Positions 7,917 through 16,908 are shown, counted from the first letter of the stretch. The stretch is DNA of 64,000 nt from Candidatus Saccharimonadota bacterium (GCA_017619315.1 JAFZSN010000001.1:62001-126000), one strand, 5' to 3'. Notes: a model not told the origin generated them from the letters alone. Made by a program: numbers and translations.

Positions 7917-8939
7917 ATGAATATAGGTAAAGCCAAAGACTCTAAAAAAACAGAGCAAGAAAAAGTCGAAGAACGTCGTGAGGAGGTACTAGCTACTGGG
8001 CGCAAATTCAAATACCCGCTTCAGTGGACGCGACACCGCATTATTATCAGTACTATCCTAATTACGATTGTAGTCTTTGCTGTTATCATTGTTGGCGGGT
8101 GGCTTGCCCTCTATCGTTTGGGTATGACCGACGACTTACTCTTTAAAGTTACCGAAATCGTCCCGATCCCAGTCGCTAGCGTCGACGGTGCAGAGACCAG
8201 ATTTTCAGATTACCTCATGTTCTATCGCAGTAGCATGACGTCTATCGAACGCCAATCTGGTAGTCAGTTTGATAACGATTCCTACGAATCTTTGAAAAAT
8301 GAATACAAACGCGCGGCTCTTACCGAAGCCGAAGATTACACCTACGCTCTGAAACTAGCCAATGAGCTAAATATCGTCGTAACCGACGAAGAAGTCCAAA
8401 ACGAATTTGATCGTCACCTCAGAATCGGCGGCATCGACCGCTCCGAAGAGGGCTTCATCAAAATAATCTCTGACAACTTCGGCCTTACCAAATCTGAATA
8501 TGAGCGCATGCTCTATCTTACTCTCGTGAAGGCCAAGGTTTCCATCGCTATCGATGAAGACGCCAACAAAACCGCTGCCAGGGTCGAATCGCTTCTTGCT
8601 TCAAACGACAATAACTTTTCAGCTGTTGCAGAAGATCTAGAAAACAACATCAATTACGAGGAGACTGGCGGCTTAGTCGACAGTAAGAATATCGACGGCG
8701 GCCGTGCCACCGAGGCAATGAAACTAGAACCAGGCGAAACTAGTAAAAAATTCATTTCCATGAACGGCGACGGCTATTATTTCGTTAAGCTAGTCAAAAA
8801 GACCGATAACTCCGTCGATTTCGTTTCAATTAAAGTTCCATTCACAGAATTCGATAAACGCATCGCCGCCCTCCGCGACGAAGGCAAAGTCACCGAACTA
8901 ATCGACCTCAGCACCCAGGGTGAGCAGACAGAACAATAA
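7917..8939 (+). CDS. Membrane-anchored SurA/PrsA-like peptidyl-prolyl isomerase protein
   Basis: 340 residues. Cytoplasmic charged N-terminus (1-40), one membrane helix (about 43-66), then an extracytoplasmic part: a SurA_N-like helical domain (FSDYLMFYRSSM to LTKSEYERMLYLTLVKAKV) and a parvulin-like region near residues 220-330 (NFSAVAEDLE, GGLVDS, LEPGETSKKF, YYFVKLVKK). Likely assists folding of secreted proteins. The parvulin active-site residues are not clearly conserved, so catalysis is uncertain. No Shine-Dalgarno site or -10 is seen before the ATG; the tRNA-Arg transcript may run into it. Confidence 0.75.
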   Translation: MNIGKAKDSKKTEQEKVEERREEVLATGRKFKYPLQWTRHRIIISTILITIVVFAVIIVGGWLALYRLGMTDDLLFKVTEIVPIPVASVDGAETRFSDYLMFYRSSMTSIERQSGSQFDNDSYESLKNEYKRAALTEAEDYTYALKLANELNIVVTDEEVQNEFDRHLRIGGIDRSEEGFIKIISDNFGLTKSEYERMLYLTLVKAKVSIAIDEDANKTAARVESLLASNDNNFSAVAEDLENNINYEETGGLVDSKNIDGGRATEAMKLEPGETSKKFISMNGDGYYFVKLVKKTDNSVDFVSIKVPFTEFDKRIAALRDEGKVTELIDLSTQGEQTEQ

Positions 8940-8973
8940 GTCTTGACGATGCTCCGCTATCCAAAAGCTATGT

Positions 8974-8979
8974 TATAAT
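8974..8979 (+). promoter_or_regulatory. -10 box of leaderless hydroxyacid dehydrogenase gene
   Basis: TATGTTATAAT followed by ATGCTT and ATG at 8986 (6-nt spacing). Confidence 0.65.
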
Positions 8980-8985
8980 ATGCTT

Positions 8986-9984
8986 ATGAATAAAATACGC
9001 GATCGGAAAATCAAAATTGCATTTTTTGACACAAAACAAAACGATATCGATTATTTTAATGCAGCCAACCAAGATGGCAAATTTGAAATAAGCTTTTTTG
9101 AGGAAAGGCTAGACCCAGACACGGCCCACCTAGCCGTCGGCTACGACGTAGCCTGCGTTTTTACTAACGACATCGTGAATAAAGAGGTGATCAATATCCT
9201 GTCGGACGAGATGGTCGACTTTGTCGCCTTACGATGTGCGGGGTATAACAACGTAGATTTGACGACCGCCCACAAAAGACTTCATCTCGCCAATGTGCCA
9301 AATTACTCTCCGTACGCAGTAGCAGAACACGCAATGGCTATGCTACTAACGTCGGTTAGACGCATCCATAAAGCCTATAACCGTACCAGGGAATATAACT
9401 TTGATATAGACGATCTAGTCGGCTTTGAACTGCACGGCAAAACCGTCGGCGTGATTGGCACCGGTAAAATCGGTAAGAAGTTTATCAATATTTGTAAAGG
9501 CTTCGGAATGAACGTCATTGCTTACGATAAGTTCCCAGACGAAAAGAGCAACATTAACTATGTAGACAAAGAAGTGCTTTTCAAAGAAAGTGACATCATC
9601 TCTATCCATTGCCCTTTGACGAGTTTCTCTAAGCACATGATCAACAAGACATCCATTTCCAAAATGAAAAAAGGAATCATCATCGTAAATACATCAAGAG
9701 GCGGCTTGATAGATTCCGACGCCTTAGTTGAGGGTTTGTTGAGCAAAAAAGTTGGAGCAGCCTGCCTAGACGTCTACGAAGATGAATCTAATGTCTTCTT
9801 TCACGATCTATCAAATCACATAATGCGAGACGACATCTTGGCGCGTTTGCTATCTATGCCAAATGTCATAGTCACCTCACACCAGGCTTTCCTCACCGAT
9901 GAAGCCCTTAAAAACATCGCCAGCACTACATTGCAGAATATCGAAGACTTCTTCAATAAAGGATTTTGTAAAAACGAATTATAG
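8986..9984 (+). CDS. D-2-hydroxyacid dehydrogenase, probably D-lactate dehydrogenase
   Basis: 332 residues. Rossmann motif GVIGTGKIGKKF at about residues 150-161, catalytic Arg region near RGGLIDSDAL, substrate-side RCAGYNNVDL, and the catalytic His in TSHQAFLTDEAL. These fit the D-LDH (LdhA/VanH) branch of NAD-dependent 2-hydroxyacid dehydrogenases, which reduces pyruvate to D-lactate and regenerates NAD+ in fermentation. Start at 8986 rather than 8980 because of the -10 spacing. Substrate is inferred from family resemblance. Confidence 0.88.
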   Translation: MNKIRDRKIKIAFFDTKQNDIDYFNAANQDGKFEISFFEERLDPDTAHLAVGYDVACVFTNDIVNKEVINILSDEMVDFVALRCAGYNNVDLTTAHKRLHLANVPNYSPYAVAEHAMAMLLTSVRRIHKAYNRTREYNFDIDDLVGFELHGKTVGVIGTGKIGKKFINICKGFGMNVIAYDKFPDEKSNINYVDKEVLFKESDIISIHCPLTSFSKHMINKTSISKMKKGIIIVNTSRGGLIDSDALVEGLLSKKVGAACLDVYEDESNVFFHDLSNHIMRDDILARLLSMPNVIVTSHQAFLTDEALKNIASTTLQNIEDFFNKGFCKNEL

Positions 9985-10007
9985 TCCTAGTTATATACAA
10001 AAAAAAT

Positions 10008-10029
10008 AAGCCTAAAAGGCTTGTTTTTT
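10008..10029. terminator. Terminator after the dehydrogenase gene and the tRNA-Gly 3' copy
   Basis: AAGCC (10008-10012) pairs with GGCTT (10018-10022), then GTTTTTT. On the minus strand the hairpin is followed by a longer U-run, so it can also end transcription coming from tRNA-Gly. Confidence 0.8.
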
Positions 10030-10088
10030 GGTGCGGGTACAGGGAGTTAGTTCGCTACGCTCGCTATTCGCCTTCGGCGAGCGGACCC
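10029..10088 (-). repeat. Second copy of tRNA-Gly T-arm and acceptor with a 34-nt insertion in the T-loop
   Basis: Plus-strand 10029-10047 is identical to 10155-10173 (19 nt: CCA, acceptor, T-stem, ACT of the T-loop). Bases 10082-10088 (CGGACCC) match the next tRNA segment 10174-10180. Between them 34 nt (10048-10081) are inserted in the T-loop; the insert folds on itself (CGCTCGC with GCGAGCG around an inner TCGCC/GGCGA). Confidence 0.85.
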
Positions 10089-10115
10089 ACGGGCCCTTCT
10101 CCCTAAACCATATCA

Positions 10116-10154
10116 GAAAACAAATAAAGAGCCTTCGGCTCTTTCTTTGTTTTC
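10116..10154 (-). terminator. Long hairpin terminator abutting tRNA-Gly
   Basis: Nearly perfect 18-bp stem, GAAAACAAA...AAAGAGCC with GGCTCTTT...TTTGTTTTC, one mismatch, TTC loop. It ends exactly where the tRNA CCA begins (10155). Confidence 0.85.
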
Positions 10155-10229
10155 TGGTGCGGGTACAGGGAGTCGGACCCTGATCTCATCCTTGGGAAGG
10201 ATACATAATAGCCGCTATACGATACCCGC
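10155..10229 (-). tRNA. tRNA-Gly (anticodon CCC)
   Basis: 75 nt including CCA on the minus strand. Acceptor GCGGGTA/TACCCGC, anticodon loop TTCCCAA giving CCC, T-arm CAGGG-TCCGACT-CCCTG, then ACCA. Reads GGG. An extended -10 (minus-strand TGATATAAT, plus 10240-10245) lies 10 nt before its 5' end. Confidence 0.94.
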
Positions 10230-10239
10230 GGGTACCACC

Positions 10240-10245
10240 ATTATA
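10240..10245 (-). promoter_or_regulatory. -10 box of tRNA-Gly
   Basis: Minus-strand TGATATAAT, 10 nt from the tRNA 5' end, back to back with the argS -10 at 10267-10272. Confidence 0.6.
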
Positions 10246-10266
10246 TCACATCCCTGTAAACTATGG

Positions 10267-10272
10267 TATAAT
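10267..10272 (+). promoter_or_regulatory. -10 box of leaderless argS
   Basis: TATGGTATAAT, 6 nt before ATG 10279. Confidence 0.7.
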
Positions 10273-10278
10273 ATTTTT

Positions 10279-11916
10279 ATGCAAGAAATCTGCGCTGCGC
10301 TTAAAAAAGTTATTCAAGATCTCTATGGTCTTGATTTTGATCCCGAGCTTACCCCTTCTCCGGAGAATATCGACGCAGATTATTCTACTAACGTGCCACT
10401 ACGGCTCACCAAGGAGCTTCACAAAGCCCCAATGGAGATAGCTAAAGAGATTGAAGGCGCACTCCAGGAAGAAGTCTTTCTCAGCCCTCCAGGCTTTCTT
10501 AATTTCACCTTGTCAGACAAGAGCCTGGTAAGCGCCATCAACGATTTCGACGACACCTTCAAATCAGATGAATACAAAGGCCAGACTATAGTCTGTGAAT
10601 TCAGCGACCCTAACCCATTCAAAATCCTCCACGTCGGCCACCTTTATACATCTATCGTCGGCGACTCTATTGCCAGATTATTCGAATATGCGGGCGCCAA
10701 AGTCATTCGCGCCAACTTCGGTGGCGATGTTGGCCTCCACGTAGCTAAGACCATGTACGCCCTCCGTCAGAAGTCTTTGGGCGAACTCACTATCGAGGAT
10801 GTCGCAGATTGCTACATCAAGGGCACCGCTCTCTACGAAGACGACGAGGAGGCACATCAAGAGATCACGAGACTTAACAAAGAAATCTACAAGATCAACT
10901 CCGAAGATCTCCATGATTCCGACGTCGCTAAATTATACTGGCGGGGAAGAGAACTATCCTATGATTATTTCAAAGAGTTCTATAACTCTATCGGTGTCCA
11001 TTTCGACAAATATTACCCAGAATCCACCGTCGTGGACCTCGGTCTAGCAAAAGTCAAAGAACAGCTAGAAAAAGGCGTTTACGAATATTCTAACGGTGCA
11101 GTCATCTTCGATGGTGATAAATATGGGCTTCACACCCGTGTCTTTATCAACAAAGAAGGCGTCCCTACCTACGAGACCAAAGACGTCGGCCTCATCTTTA
11201 CCAAGTGGCAAGACTATCATTTTGCAAGATCCATCGTAATCACTGGCTCCGAACAAAAAGATTACATGACCGTGGTCCTTAAATCTATCGAGCAATACGC
11301 TCCGGAACTCACCGAGCGCACCACGCATCTGACTCACGGCCTTGTCAAACTTCCAGGCAACGTCAAAATGTCCTCCCGAAAAGGGAACATCTTGAAAGCC
11401 GTCGATGTCCTTAACCTAGTCCGCGACGCTTTTAAGGCCGAGCACGAATCCACTGACGACGTAATCTCTCTCGCCGCTACCAAATATGCATTCCTAAAAT
11501 ACAAAATGGGCGGCAACATCGTTTTTGACCCTAAAGAATCCGTCAAAATGACTGGAAACTCTGGCCCTTATCTCCTCTATTCCTGCGTCCGCGCCAAGAA
11601 AATCCTCCAAAAAGCCCCAGCTAAAACAGAGTCAAAAGAAAATAGCGCCCTCACTCTAAATCCATCCGAGCGCAATCTAATGAAGAAACTCCTCGAATAT
11701 GCATCGGTTCTAGACGAAGCGGTCACCGAGCTAGCCCCACACAAGGTAGCAAATTACCTCTACGAACTGGCTCAAAGTTTCAGCCGTTTCTACGAAGCTA
11801 GCCCTGTCATCGGTCACGATAACGAAAAAGAACGCCTAAAGCTCGTTCAAATCTTCCTAGACGTTATGACTCACGGCCTAGACCTCCTTGGTATCTCCGT
11901 CCCTGAGTCGATGTAG
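10279..11916 (+). CDS. argS: Arginyl-tRNA synthetase
   Basis: 545 residues, class I aminoacyl-tRNA synthetase. N-terminal Add-1 region, HIGH-type motif HVGH in KILHVGHLYTS near residue 120, KMSK-type loop KMSSRKGN near residue 358, and a C-terminal anticodon-binding helical domain (LLEYASVLDEAVTELAPHKVANYLYELAQSFSRFY). The ATG at 10279 is preferred: an in-frame upstream ATG at 10147 would run through tRNA-Gly, and TATAAT lies 6 nt before 10279. Confidence 0.96.
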   Translation: MQEICAALKKVIQDLYGLDFDPELTPSPENIDADYSTNVPLRLTKELHKAPMEIAKEIEGALQEEVFLSPPGFLNFTLSDKSLVSAINDFDDTFKSDEYKGQTIVCEFSDPNPFKILHVGHLYTSIVGDSIARLFEYAGAKVIRANFGGDVGLHVAKTMYALRQKSLGELTIEDVADCYIKGTALYEDDEEAHQEITRLNKEIYKINSEDLHDSDVAKLYWRGRELSYDYFKEFYNSIGVHFDKYYPESTVVDLGLAKVKEQLEKGVYEYSNGAVIFDGDKYGLHTRVFINKEGVPTYETKDVGLIFTKWQDYHFARSIVITGSEQKDYMTVVLKSIEQYAPELTERTTHLTHGLVKLPGNVKMSSRKGNILKAVDVLNLVRDAFKAEHESTDDVISLAATKYAFLKYKMGGNIVFDPKESVKMTGNSGPYLLYSCVRAKKILQKAPAKTESKENSALTLNPSERNLMKKLLEYASVLDEAVTELAPHKVANYLYELAQSFSRFYEASPVIGHDNEKERLKLVQIFLDVMTHGLDLLGISVPESM

Positions 11917-11945
11917 GCTTCCTACCGACCGTATCAGATGTATGA

Positions 11946-11951
11946 TATAAT
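11946..11951 (+). promoter_or_regulatory. -10 box of leaderless orn
   Basis: TATGATATAAT, 6 nt before ATG 11958. Confidence 0.65.
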
Positions 11952-11957
11952 ATCTAC

Positions 11958-12482
11958 ATGAAAAAAGCCAAACTACTTTGGGTTGATCTCGAAATGACCG
12001 GCCTCGATCCAGTAAAAGACAAAATCATGGAAGTCGCCGTCATTGCAACCGACATGGAATTAAACGAAATAGCTACCTTTGAAGCGGTAGTTAAGGTCGA
12101 TGAAGAACTCATGAAGTCCCGCATGGTCGGTGATTTTTGGGAGAAAAACCACGTTTCGCGCGACGCCCTTCAGGCCCAGAATAGCGAAGGCCAGCCTATA
12201 AGTGAGGTCGAAAAAGGACTTCTTGATTTCATTGATCATTACTGTGCCAAGGAAATCTACCTTGCCGGTAACTCCATTCACCAAGACCGCAAGTTCATCG
12301 AAAGGGAAATGCCTACCCTAAACAGTCGGCTCCACTATCGTATGCTCGATGTTTCGGCCTGGAAGATTTATTTCGAGAACGCCCTGAACAAGAAGTTTGT
12401 TAAACCCGAGAACCACCGCGCCCTAGATGATATTAACGGAAGTATAGAGGAATTAAAATGGTATTTGACGTTTCTAAAATAA
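11958..12482 (+). CDS. orn: Oligoribonuclease
   Basis: 174 residues, DEDDh 3'-5' exoribonuclease that degrades 2-5 nt RNAs and linear dinucleotides. Acidic residues appear in WVDLEMTGLD, in GNSIHQDRKF, and in the RMLDVS and HRALDDINGSIEEL motifs, which supply the catalytic His and last Asp. Length is typical. Leaderless start; a small YjbR-like gene begins inside its 3' end. Confidence 0.95.
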   Translation: MKKAKLLWVDLEMTGLDPVKDKIMEVAVIATDMELNEIATFEAVVKVDEELMKSRMVGDFWEKNHVSRDALQAQNSEGQPISEVEKGLLDFIDHYCAKEIYLAGNSIHQDRKFIEREMPTLNSRLHYRMLDVSAWKIYFENALNKKFVKPENHRALDDINGSIEELKWYLTFLK

Positions 12483-12745
12483 GCGGTATTGGCCCCTTCG
12501 AAATTAAGGCAGAACCGGATCGCGAAATTTACTTCAAGGACAAAGCGGCTTTCCTAGTCGTGCACCGCAATACTATCGAGGTTCGTTGCGACATTCGCCT
12601 CAGTGATAATTTGAAAGAGAAGTATGAATCAGTAATGGAATCCCGCTACTATGGTAAAGGCGGCATCGAAATAGTCCTTGCTGGCCAACTCAGCCCCAAA
12701 GAAATCGAAGATTTAATCCGCCTAAGTTATAACCTAACTGTCTAG
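12458..12745 (+). CDS. Short MmcQ/YjbR-like protein
   Basis: 95 residues, overlapping orn by 25 nt, with AGAGGA before the ATG inside orn. The C-terminal part (IEIVLAGQLSPKEIEDLIRLSYNLT) follows the YjbR/MmcQ pattern in which a basic-aromatic strand leads into a closing helix ending SY-L. Some YjbR proteins bind DNA, but no function is established for this short form. Co-transcription with orn is likely. Confidence 0.55.
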   Translation: MVFDVSKISGIGPFEIKAEPDREIYFKDKAAFLVVHRNTIEVRCDIRLSDNLKEKYESVMESRYYGKGGIEIVLAGQLSPKEIEDLIRLSYNLTV

Positions 12746-12755
12746 AACCTAAAGT

Positions 12756-13151
12756 TTAAGCTTTTGCTTCTTCTTTTTTAGTTTTTTTCGCGTCGCGTTT
12801 ACGGTTCAGTCTATTCATGCCCTTAATCACCATGAAGATTACCCAGGCAATTACCAAGAATTGAACAACGTTCTGAATAAAATTACCATACGCAATCACC
12901 GCCTCATCACCTGTACCGAAGAAATTCGGAATACGAAGAGAAAGTCCGGTAAAGTCTACACCACCAAGCAGTAGCCCAACGATCGGCATCACGATATCAT
13001 TGACGAGGGAATTAACGATTGCTGTAAAGGCGCCACCTACTGCCACACCTACTGCGAGATCAATCATCGATCCACGATTGATAAATTCGATAAACTCCGC
13101 TTTAAGACCTTGCTTCTCTTGGATCTTTTTTGCCTCCTCAGATTTTGCCAT
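12756..13151 (-). CDS. mscL: Large-conductance mechanosensitive channel
   Basis: 131 residues. N-terminal amphipathic helix and first membrane helix FINRGSMIDLAVGVAVGGAFTAIVNSLVNDI (family core), periplasmic loop, second helix FIQNVVQFLVIAWVIFMVIKGMN, and a charged C-terminal bundle. Opens as an emergency valve on hypo-osmotic shock. AAAGGAG precedes the ATG; it lies 15 bp after the membrane protein gene and probably forms an operon with it. Confidence 0.95.
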   Translation of the reverse strand: MAKSEEAKKIQEKQGLKAEFIEFINRGSMIDLAVGVAVGGAFTAIVNSLVNDIVMPIVGLLLGGVDFTGLSLRIPNFFGTGDEAVIAYGNFIQNVVQFLVIAWVIFMVIKGMNRLNRKRDAKKTKKEEAKA

Positions 13152-13166
13152 AAAACTCCTTTCTAA

Positions 13167-13805
13167 TTATTTAGATTCTGAAAAACCACTCATTTGGTTA
13201 TGTAGATTTTCCAGACTATAGTAAGAGTTGACTAAGATCTCCACCAGATCGCTATCGTTAGTGCTATTTGCGATGTCGCTCTCTTCGTTCATGAAAGTAG
13301 CGATTTCGTAGGTCATTTTGTATTCAAATACTCGGTCCAGGTTACCGTTAATCTTGGCTTCGAATAACTCATTTTCCAGAGCATCTTTCTCCAGATTGAG
13401 CTGATCTATCTTTTTTTCGCCCAGCACCTTTTTGGCTGTATTGTTTTTTCCAGTATATTTCTCCGCCATATAACTATCGAGATCCCCACTTACATTTACA
13501 ATCAAGCTTGACAGAGTAGTGTAATACGAACGAAGCGTCGACGATTTAACCTTGTTGCGATATTTATCGAACACGTCCATTGAATTATCCATATGCATAT
13601 CAAAAGAATATAATTTTTCTTTGACACCACTCTTAGAGCCAGAAATAACACTGCCAAGCACAGCTAAGATAATAAACAATACCACAGCGCCAACAACTAT
13701 CCAAAGGATCTTTGATGACAAAATATTCCCAAATTTACCATTTGTTTTTGTGTTTGCTGGCTTATTTGACGCGGAGATCTGGTTCAAATATTCTTGCCTA
13801 TCCAT
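13167..13805 (-). CDS. Single-pass membrane protein of unknown function
   Basis: 212 residues. Hydrophilic N-terminus (1-33), one membrane helix (ILWIVVGAVVLFIILAVLGSVISG, about 34-57), then an extracytoplasmic helical domain with few hydrophobic clusters and no Cys. I do not recognise a family. It is divergent from dnaG with only 19 bp between start codons and shares a palindromic -10 box with it. Upstream partner of mscL, so a link to the cell envelope is possible. Confidence 0.6.
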   Translation of the reverse strand: MDRQEYLNQISASNKPANTKTNGKFGNILSSKILWIVVGAVVLFIILAVLGSVISGSKSGVKEKLYSFDMHMDNSMDVFDKYRNKVKSSTLRSYYTTLSSLIVNVSGDLDSYMAEKYTGKNNTAKKVLGEKKIDQLNLEKDALENELFEAKINGNLDRVFEYKMTYEIATFMNEESDIANSTNDSDLVEILVNSYYSLENLHNQMSGFSESK

Positions 13806-13810
13806 TATGG

Positions 13811-13820
13811 TATAATTATA
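13811..13820. promoter_or_regulatory. Palindromic bidirectional -10 element (dnaG / membrane protein)
   Basis: TATAATTATA is its own reverse complement, so each strand reads TATAAT. It is 8 nt from the dnaG ATG (13825) on plus and 9 nt from the ATG at 13805 on minus. Neither gene has a Shine-Dalgarno site. Confidence 0.7.
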
Positions 13821-13824
13821 GCAT

Positions 13825-15456
13825 ATGTACGACCTAAAAGAGGAAATTAAATCGCGCCTTGGCGTTGAAGAAGTGGTGGGTCAGTATGTAGAACTAAAAC
13901 GCGCAGGCCGTAGTCTAAAAGGACGTTCTCCTTGGGGGGTAGATAAGACCCCATCTTTTATGGTATCGCCAGAGAAGGGAATCTGGCACGACTTTTCTGC
14001 CAATAAAGGCGGCGACATTTTCACTTTTGTCATGGAAGTGGAAGGTATTAGTTTCAAGGAAGCTCTCGAAAAACTTGCCGCGCGTGCCGGTGTAGATATT
14101 TCAAAATATCGCGGCGGCGACCAAGCAATCGCCCAGAAAAAAACCCGCGCCAAAGAAGCTCTTGCGCTCGCGGCCAAATATTACCAAGCCTGCCTTATCC
14201 GCAACCCCAAAGTTTGCGAGTACGTTTTTTACAAACGCAATCTTAACCGCCAAACAGTCTCAAAGTTTAAAATCGGCTACGCCCCAGCCGGCGGCAAGGC
14301 TACCCTAAATGTTCTCACGAAACGAGGTTTCACCGTAGAAGAACTTGAAGCTGCCGGCCTCCTCAGCCGCTATCATAACGACATCTTTCGCGATCGCATG
14401 ACCGTACCGTTCATCGATACGCTAGGCAACGTGATTGGCTTTACCGCTCGTACGATTAGCGGCGAAGAACCTAAATATCTCAATACTCCAGAGACGATCC
14501 TCTTCAATAAATCAAGATTTATCTTCGGCCTCTACCAGGCTAAGGAGGCCATCCGCCGCGAGGGTTATGTTGTGATTGTCGAAGGAAACATGGACGTTAT
14601 TTCTTCCCACCAAGCAGGCGTCAGCACCGCCGTAGCCACTTCTGGCACCGCCATGACCGACCAACATTTAAAGGCGCTTTCAAAACTTACTTCCGATATC
14701 AGACTAGCCTACGACGGTGACGAAGCCGGCGTTAGGGCCACCGAGCGCGCCATTATGATGGCCGGCGATCTCGGCATCGATCTCACCGTCATCTCTGACT
14801 ACCATGGCGCTAAAGATCCAGACGAACTCATCCAAAAAGATCCTAAACTCTGGCAGGAAGCTGTAAACCGCAGTGTTCCAGCAGTTGACTGGCTTCTCCA
14901 AAAATACGAAGAAGATCTCAACCTCTCCACCCCGACAGGGAAGCGAAAATATTCTGACGTTGCCTTGAAACTCCTCGGCTACGTAAAAGACGAAGTTGAG
15001 CGCGCCAGTTACGAAACCAAAATCGCCAAAAAACTCGGCGTCAGCGTTGAAACGTTGCGAGAAAAAGGCGACCGTCTAGCGAAGAAGCTCTCAGAAACCC
15101 CCAAGAAATATCTTAAAAAACCTAAAACCATTGCCGTGAACCAAAAACTCGAGAAGCTCGAAAACTCACTTCTAGCCCTTAAAATTTACGGCGGTATCAC
15201 TAAGACCGACATCCCGCTTGAAATTCCCGAAGACGATACCAGGCTAGCTGAACTTGAACTAGTTTTTAATTCAGAACATCAATTAGAATCTCCGGAAGGC
15301 TACGAAGTTGAAGCCAAAGCCCTCCTCATTTCCTACCAAAAAGAACTAGACAAAGAGAGAATCACAGAATTGAAAAGTAAGCTTTCGGAGCTCGATGAAG
15401 AATCAGAAGAATATCTAGAGGTCCTTGGCGAAATAAACCGTTTGCAAAAAAAATAA
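13825..15456 (+). CDS. dnaG: DNA primase, without zinc ligands in the CHC2 region
   Basis: 543 residues. The N-terminal region has the CHC2 layout (VVGQYVELKRAGRSLKG, KTPSFMVSPEKGIWHDFSANKGGDIFTFVME) but the zinc-binding Cys/His positions are replaced (SPWGVDKTPSF for CPFHxEKTPSF; WHDFSANKGG for HCFGCGxGG). The Toprim core is intact: VIVEGNMDVI and LAYDGDEAG. A C-terminal helicase-interaction region is present but short. Makes RNA primers at the fork. Followed by rpoD, as in the bacterial macromolecular synthesis operon. Confidence 0.93.
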   Translation: MYDLKEEIKSRLGVEEVVGQYVELKRAGRSLKGRSPWGVDKTPSFMVSPEKGIWHDFSANKGGDIFTFVMEVEGISFKEALEKLAARAGVDISKYRGGDQAIAQKKTRAKEALALAAKYYQACLIRNPKVCEYVFYKRNLNRQTVSKFKIGYAPAGGKATLNVLTKRGFTVEELEAAGLLSRYHNDIFRDRMTVPFIDTLGNVIGFTARTISGEEPKYLNTPETILFNKSRFIFGLYQAKEAIRREGYVVIVEGNMDVISSHQAGVSTAVATSGTAMTDQHLKALSKLTSDIRLAYDGDEAGVRATERAIMMAGDLGIDLTVISDYHGAKDPDELIQKDPKLWQEAVNRSVPAVDWLLQKYEEDLNLSTPTGKRKYSDVALKLLGYVKDEVERASYETKIAKKLGVSVETLREKGDRLAKKLSETPKKYLKKPKTIAVNQKLEKLENSLLALKIYGGITKTDIPLEIPEDDTRLAELELVFNSEHQLESPEGYEVEAKALLISYQKELDKERITELKSKLSELDEESEEYLEVLGEINRLQKK

Positions 15457-15464
15457 TAGTATAT

Positions 15465-15470
15465 TATAAT
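15465..15470 (+). promoter_or_regulatory. -10 box of rpoD
   Basis: TATTATAAT, 8 nt before the ATG at 15479; no Shine-Dalgarno site. rpoD may also be read from the dnaG promoter. Confidence 0.5.
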
Positions 15471-15478
15471 GCAATGTA

Positions 15479-16453
15479 ATGAGCTTGAAAAAAGATGAAA
15501 TTTTGAATGCAAAAGAACAAGTGCTAGATTTCGATGAACCAGAAACGCACGATCTCGAAAACGAAGAAGAACTATCTGATGAAGAGTTAGCTATTACCGC
15601 CGAAAACGTCGACGCTTTTGCCGACGACTCTGTCAGATTATATCTCCGCGAAATTGGTAAAATTCCTCTTCTCACTGCCGAGGAAGAAGCTGATCTCGCT
15701 CAACGTATAGTAAAAGGCGACAAAAAGGCCAAAGACAAAATGGTCGAAGCCAATATGCGTCTCGTTGTTTCTATCGCTAAGCGTTATGGCGGCCGTGGCC
15801 TTGATTTTCTTGATTTAATTCAGGAAGGAAATACCGGCTTACTTAGAGCGGTCGATAAATTTGACCCTAAGAAAGGCTTCAAATTCTCGACTTATGCAAC
15901 ATGGTGGGTCCGCCAAGCCATTACTCGTGCCATCGCCGACCAAGCTCGTACTATTCGTATTCCAGTTCACATGGTAGAGACCATCAATAAAGTTCTTCGT
16001 ACTACCCGTAAGCTTACTACGGAGCTAAATCGCGAGCCGACCAACGAAGAAATCGCCAAAGCTCTAGATATGGAGCCGGAGAAGATTGACTACGTCATGC
16101 GCATTAAGCAGGATATCGCTTCTTTGGACGCCTCCGTTGGCCGTGATGGTGACGACGAAGATTCGGTTCTAGGCGACTTTGTCGAAGACGAAGAGCGCGA
16201 CTCTCCCGAAGAAGCCGCCTCTAATCAGATCTTGAAAGAACAACTATCTGAAATCATCGCGACTTTGAGCGATAGGGAACAAAAGATCATCCGCCTCAGA
16301 TTCGGCATCGGCGGCGGTCGTCCTCATACCCTAGAAGAAGTCGGTGCAGAATTTGACGTTACTCGCGAACGCATTCGCCAGATTGAGGCGAAGGCTCTCT
16401 CAAAACTTCGCAAAAACAAAGACACCAAAAAACTACACGAATATTTAAGATAG
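15479..16453 (+). CDS. rpoD: Primary sigma factor (sigma-70, group 1)
   Basis: 324 residues. Acidic N-terminus without a full region 1.1, region 1.2 ([21 protein letters not shown]), region 2 with the -10 recognition helix ([17 protein letters not shown]), region 3, and region 4 HTH ([24 protein letters not shown]) that reads -35. It should recognise the TTGACA/TATAAT and extended -10 promoters seen here. Placed after dnaG. Confidence 0.96.
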   Translation: MSLKKDEILNAKEQVLDFDEPETHDLENEEELSDEELAITAENVDAFADDSVRLYLREIGKIPLLTAEEEADLAQRIVKGDKKAKDKMVEANMRLVVSIAKRYGGRGLDFLDLIQEGNTGLLRAVDKFDPKKGFKFSTYATWWVRQAITRAIADQARTIRIPVHMVETINKVLRTTRKLTTELNREPTNEEIAKALDMEPEKIDYVMRIKQDIASLDASVGRDGDDEDSVLGDFVEDEERDSPEEAASNQILKEQLSEIIATLSDREQKIIRLRFGIGGGRPHTLEEVGAEFDVTRERIRQIEAKALSKLRKNKDTKKLHEYLR

Positions 16454-16460
16454 GAGGAAC

Positions 16461-16898
16461 ATGAAGAAAGCCATCATTAGTATTGTAACAATCTGTATTG
16501 CCTTCATTATCGCTACAGCCCCTACCTACGCTGAAGGCGGTTGTGTCCCTACCTCTGTTCTCGGCGGCTCTGTGTGCAAAATCGATGGTAACAAATATAC
16601 CAAAATCGATAAGAAGCCTGGTGACACTTTGGGCGAGAATGAAACTAACTGTTCTTGCGATGACGGCAAAGGCTCCAGTGTTACTGATCAGTTGAATCTC
16701 GTCGTAGACATCATGACCATCGGTATTGGTATCCTTGGCGTGATTGGTATTACCATTGTCGGCATACAATACCTAACTGCAGGTGGCAGCGAAGAAAAAA
16801 CCCGCAAAGCCAAACGCCGCATGTTCGAAATCGTCATCGGTCTCGTCGCCTACGTTGTTCTATTCGCATTCATAAAATGGCTCATTCCTAATGCTTAA
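16461..16898 (+). CDS. T4SS_pilin (TrbC/VirB2-like) small membrane protein
   Basis: 145 residues: Sec signal peptide (about 1-24, cleavage near TYA-EG), a Cys-containing linker (four Cys), then two membrane helices with the conserved segment IVGIQYLTAGGSEEKTRKAK between them. This is the pattern of the T4SS_pilin family common in Patescibacteria. Proposed role: a membrane subunit related to VirB2/TrbC; function in CPR is unproven. AGGAGG lies before the ATG, 7 bp after rpoD. Confidence 0.75.
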   Translation: MKKAIISIVTICIAFIIATAPTYAEGGCVPTSVLGGSVCKIDGNKYTKIDKKPGDTLGENETNCSCDDGKGSSVTDQLNLVVDIMTIGIGILGVIGITIVGIQYLTAGGSEEKTRKAKRRMFEIVIGLVAYVVLFAFIKWLIPNA

Positions 16899-16908
16899 GG
16901 AGAGTCAA

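Noticed and set aside
10147..10278. Upstream extension of argS
   Set aside because: It runs through the tRNA-Gly gene and the argS promoter; leaderless start at 10279 is better supported.
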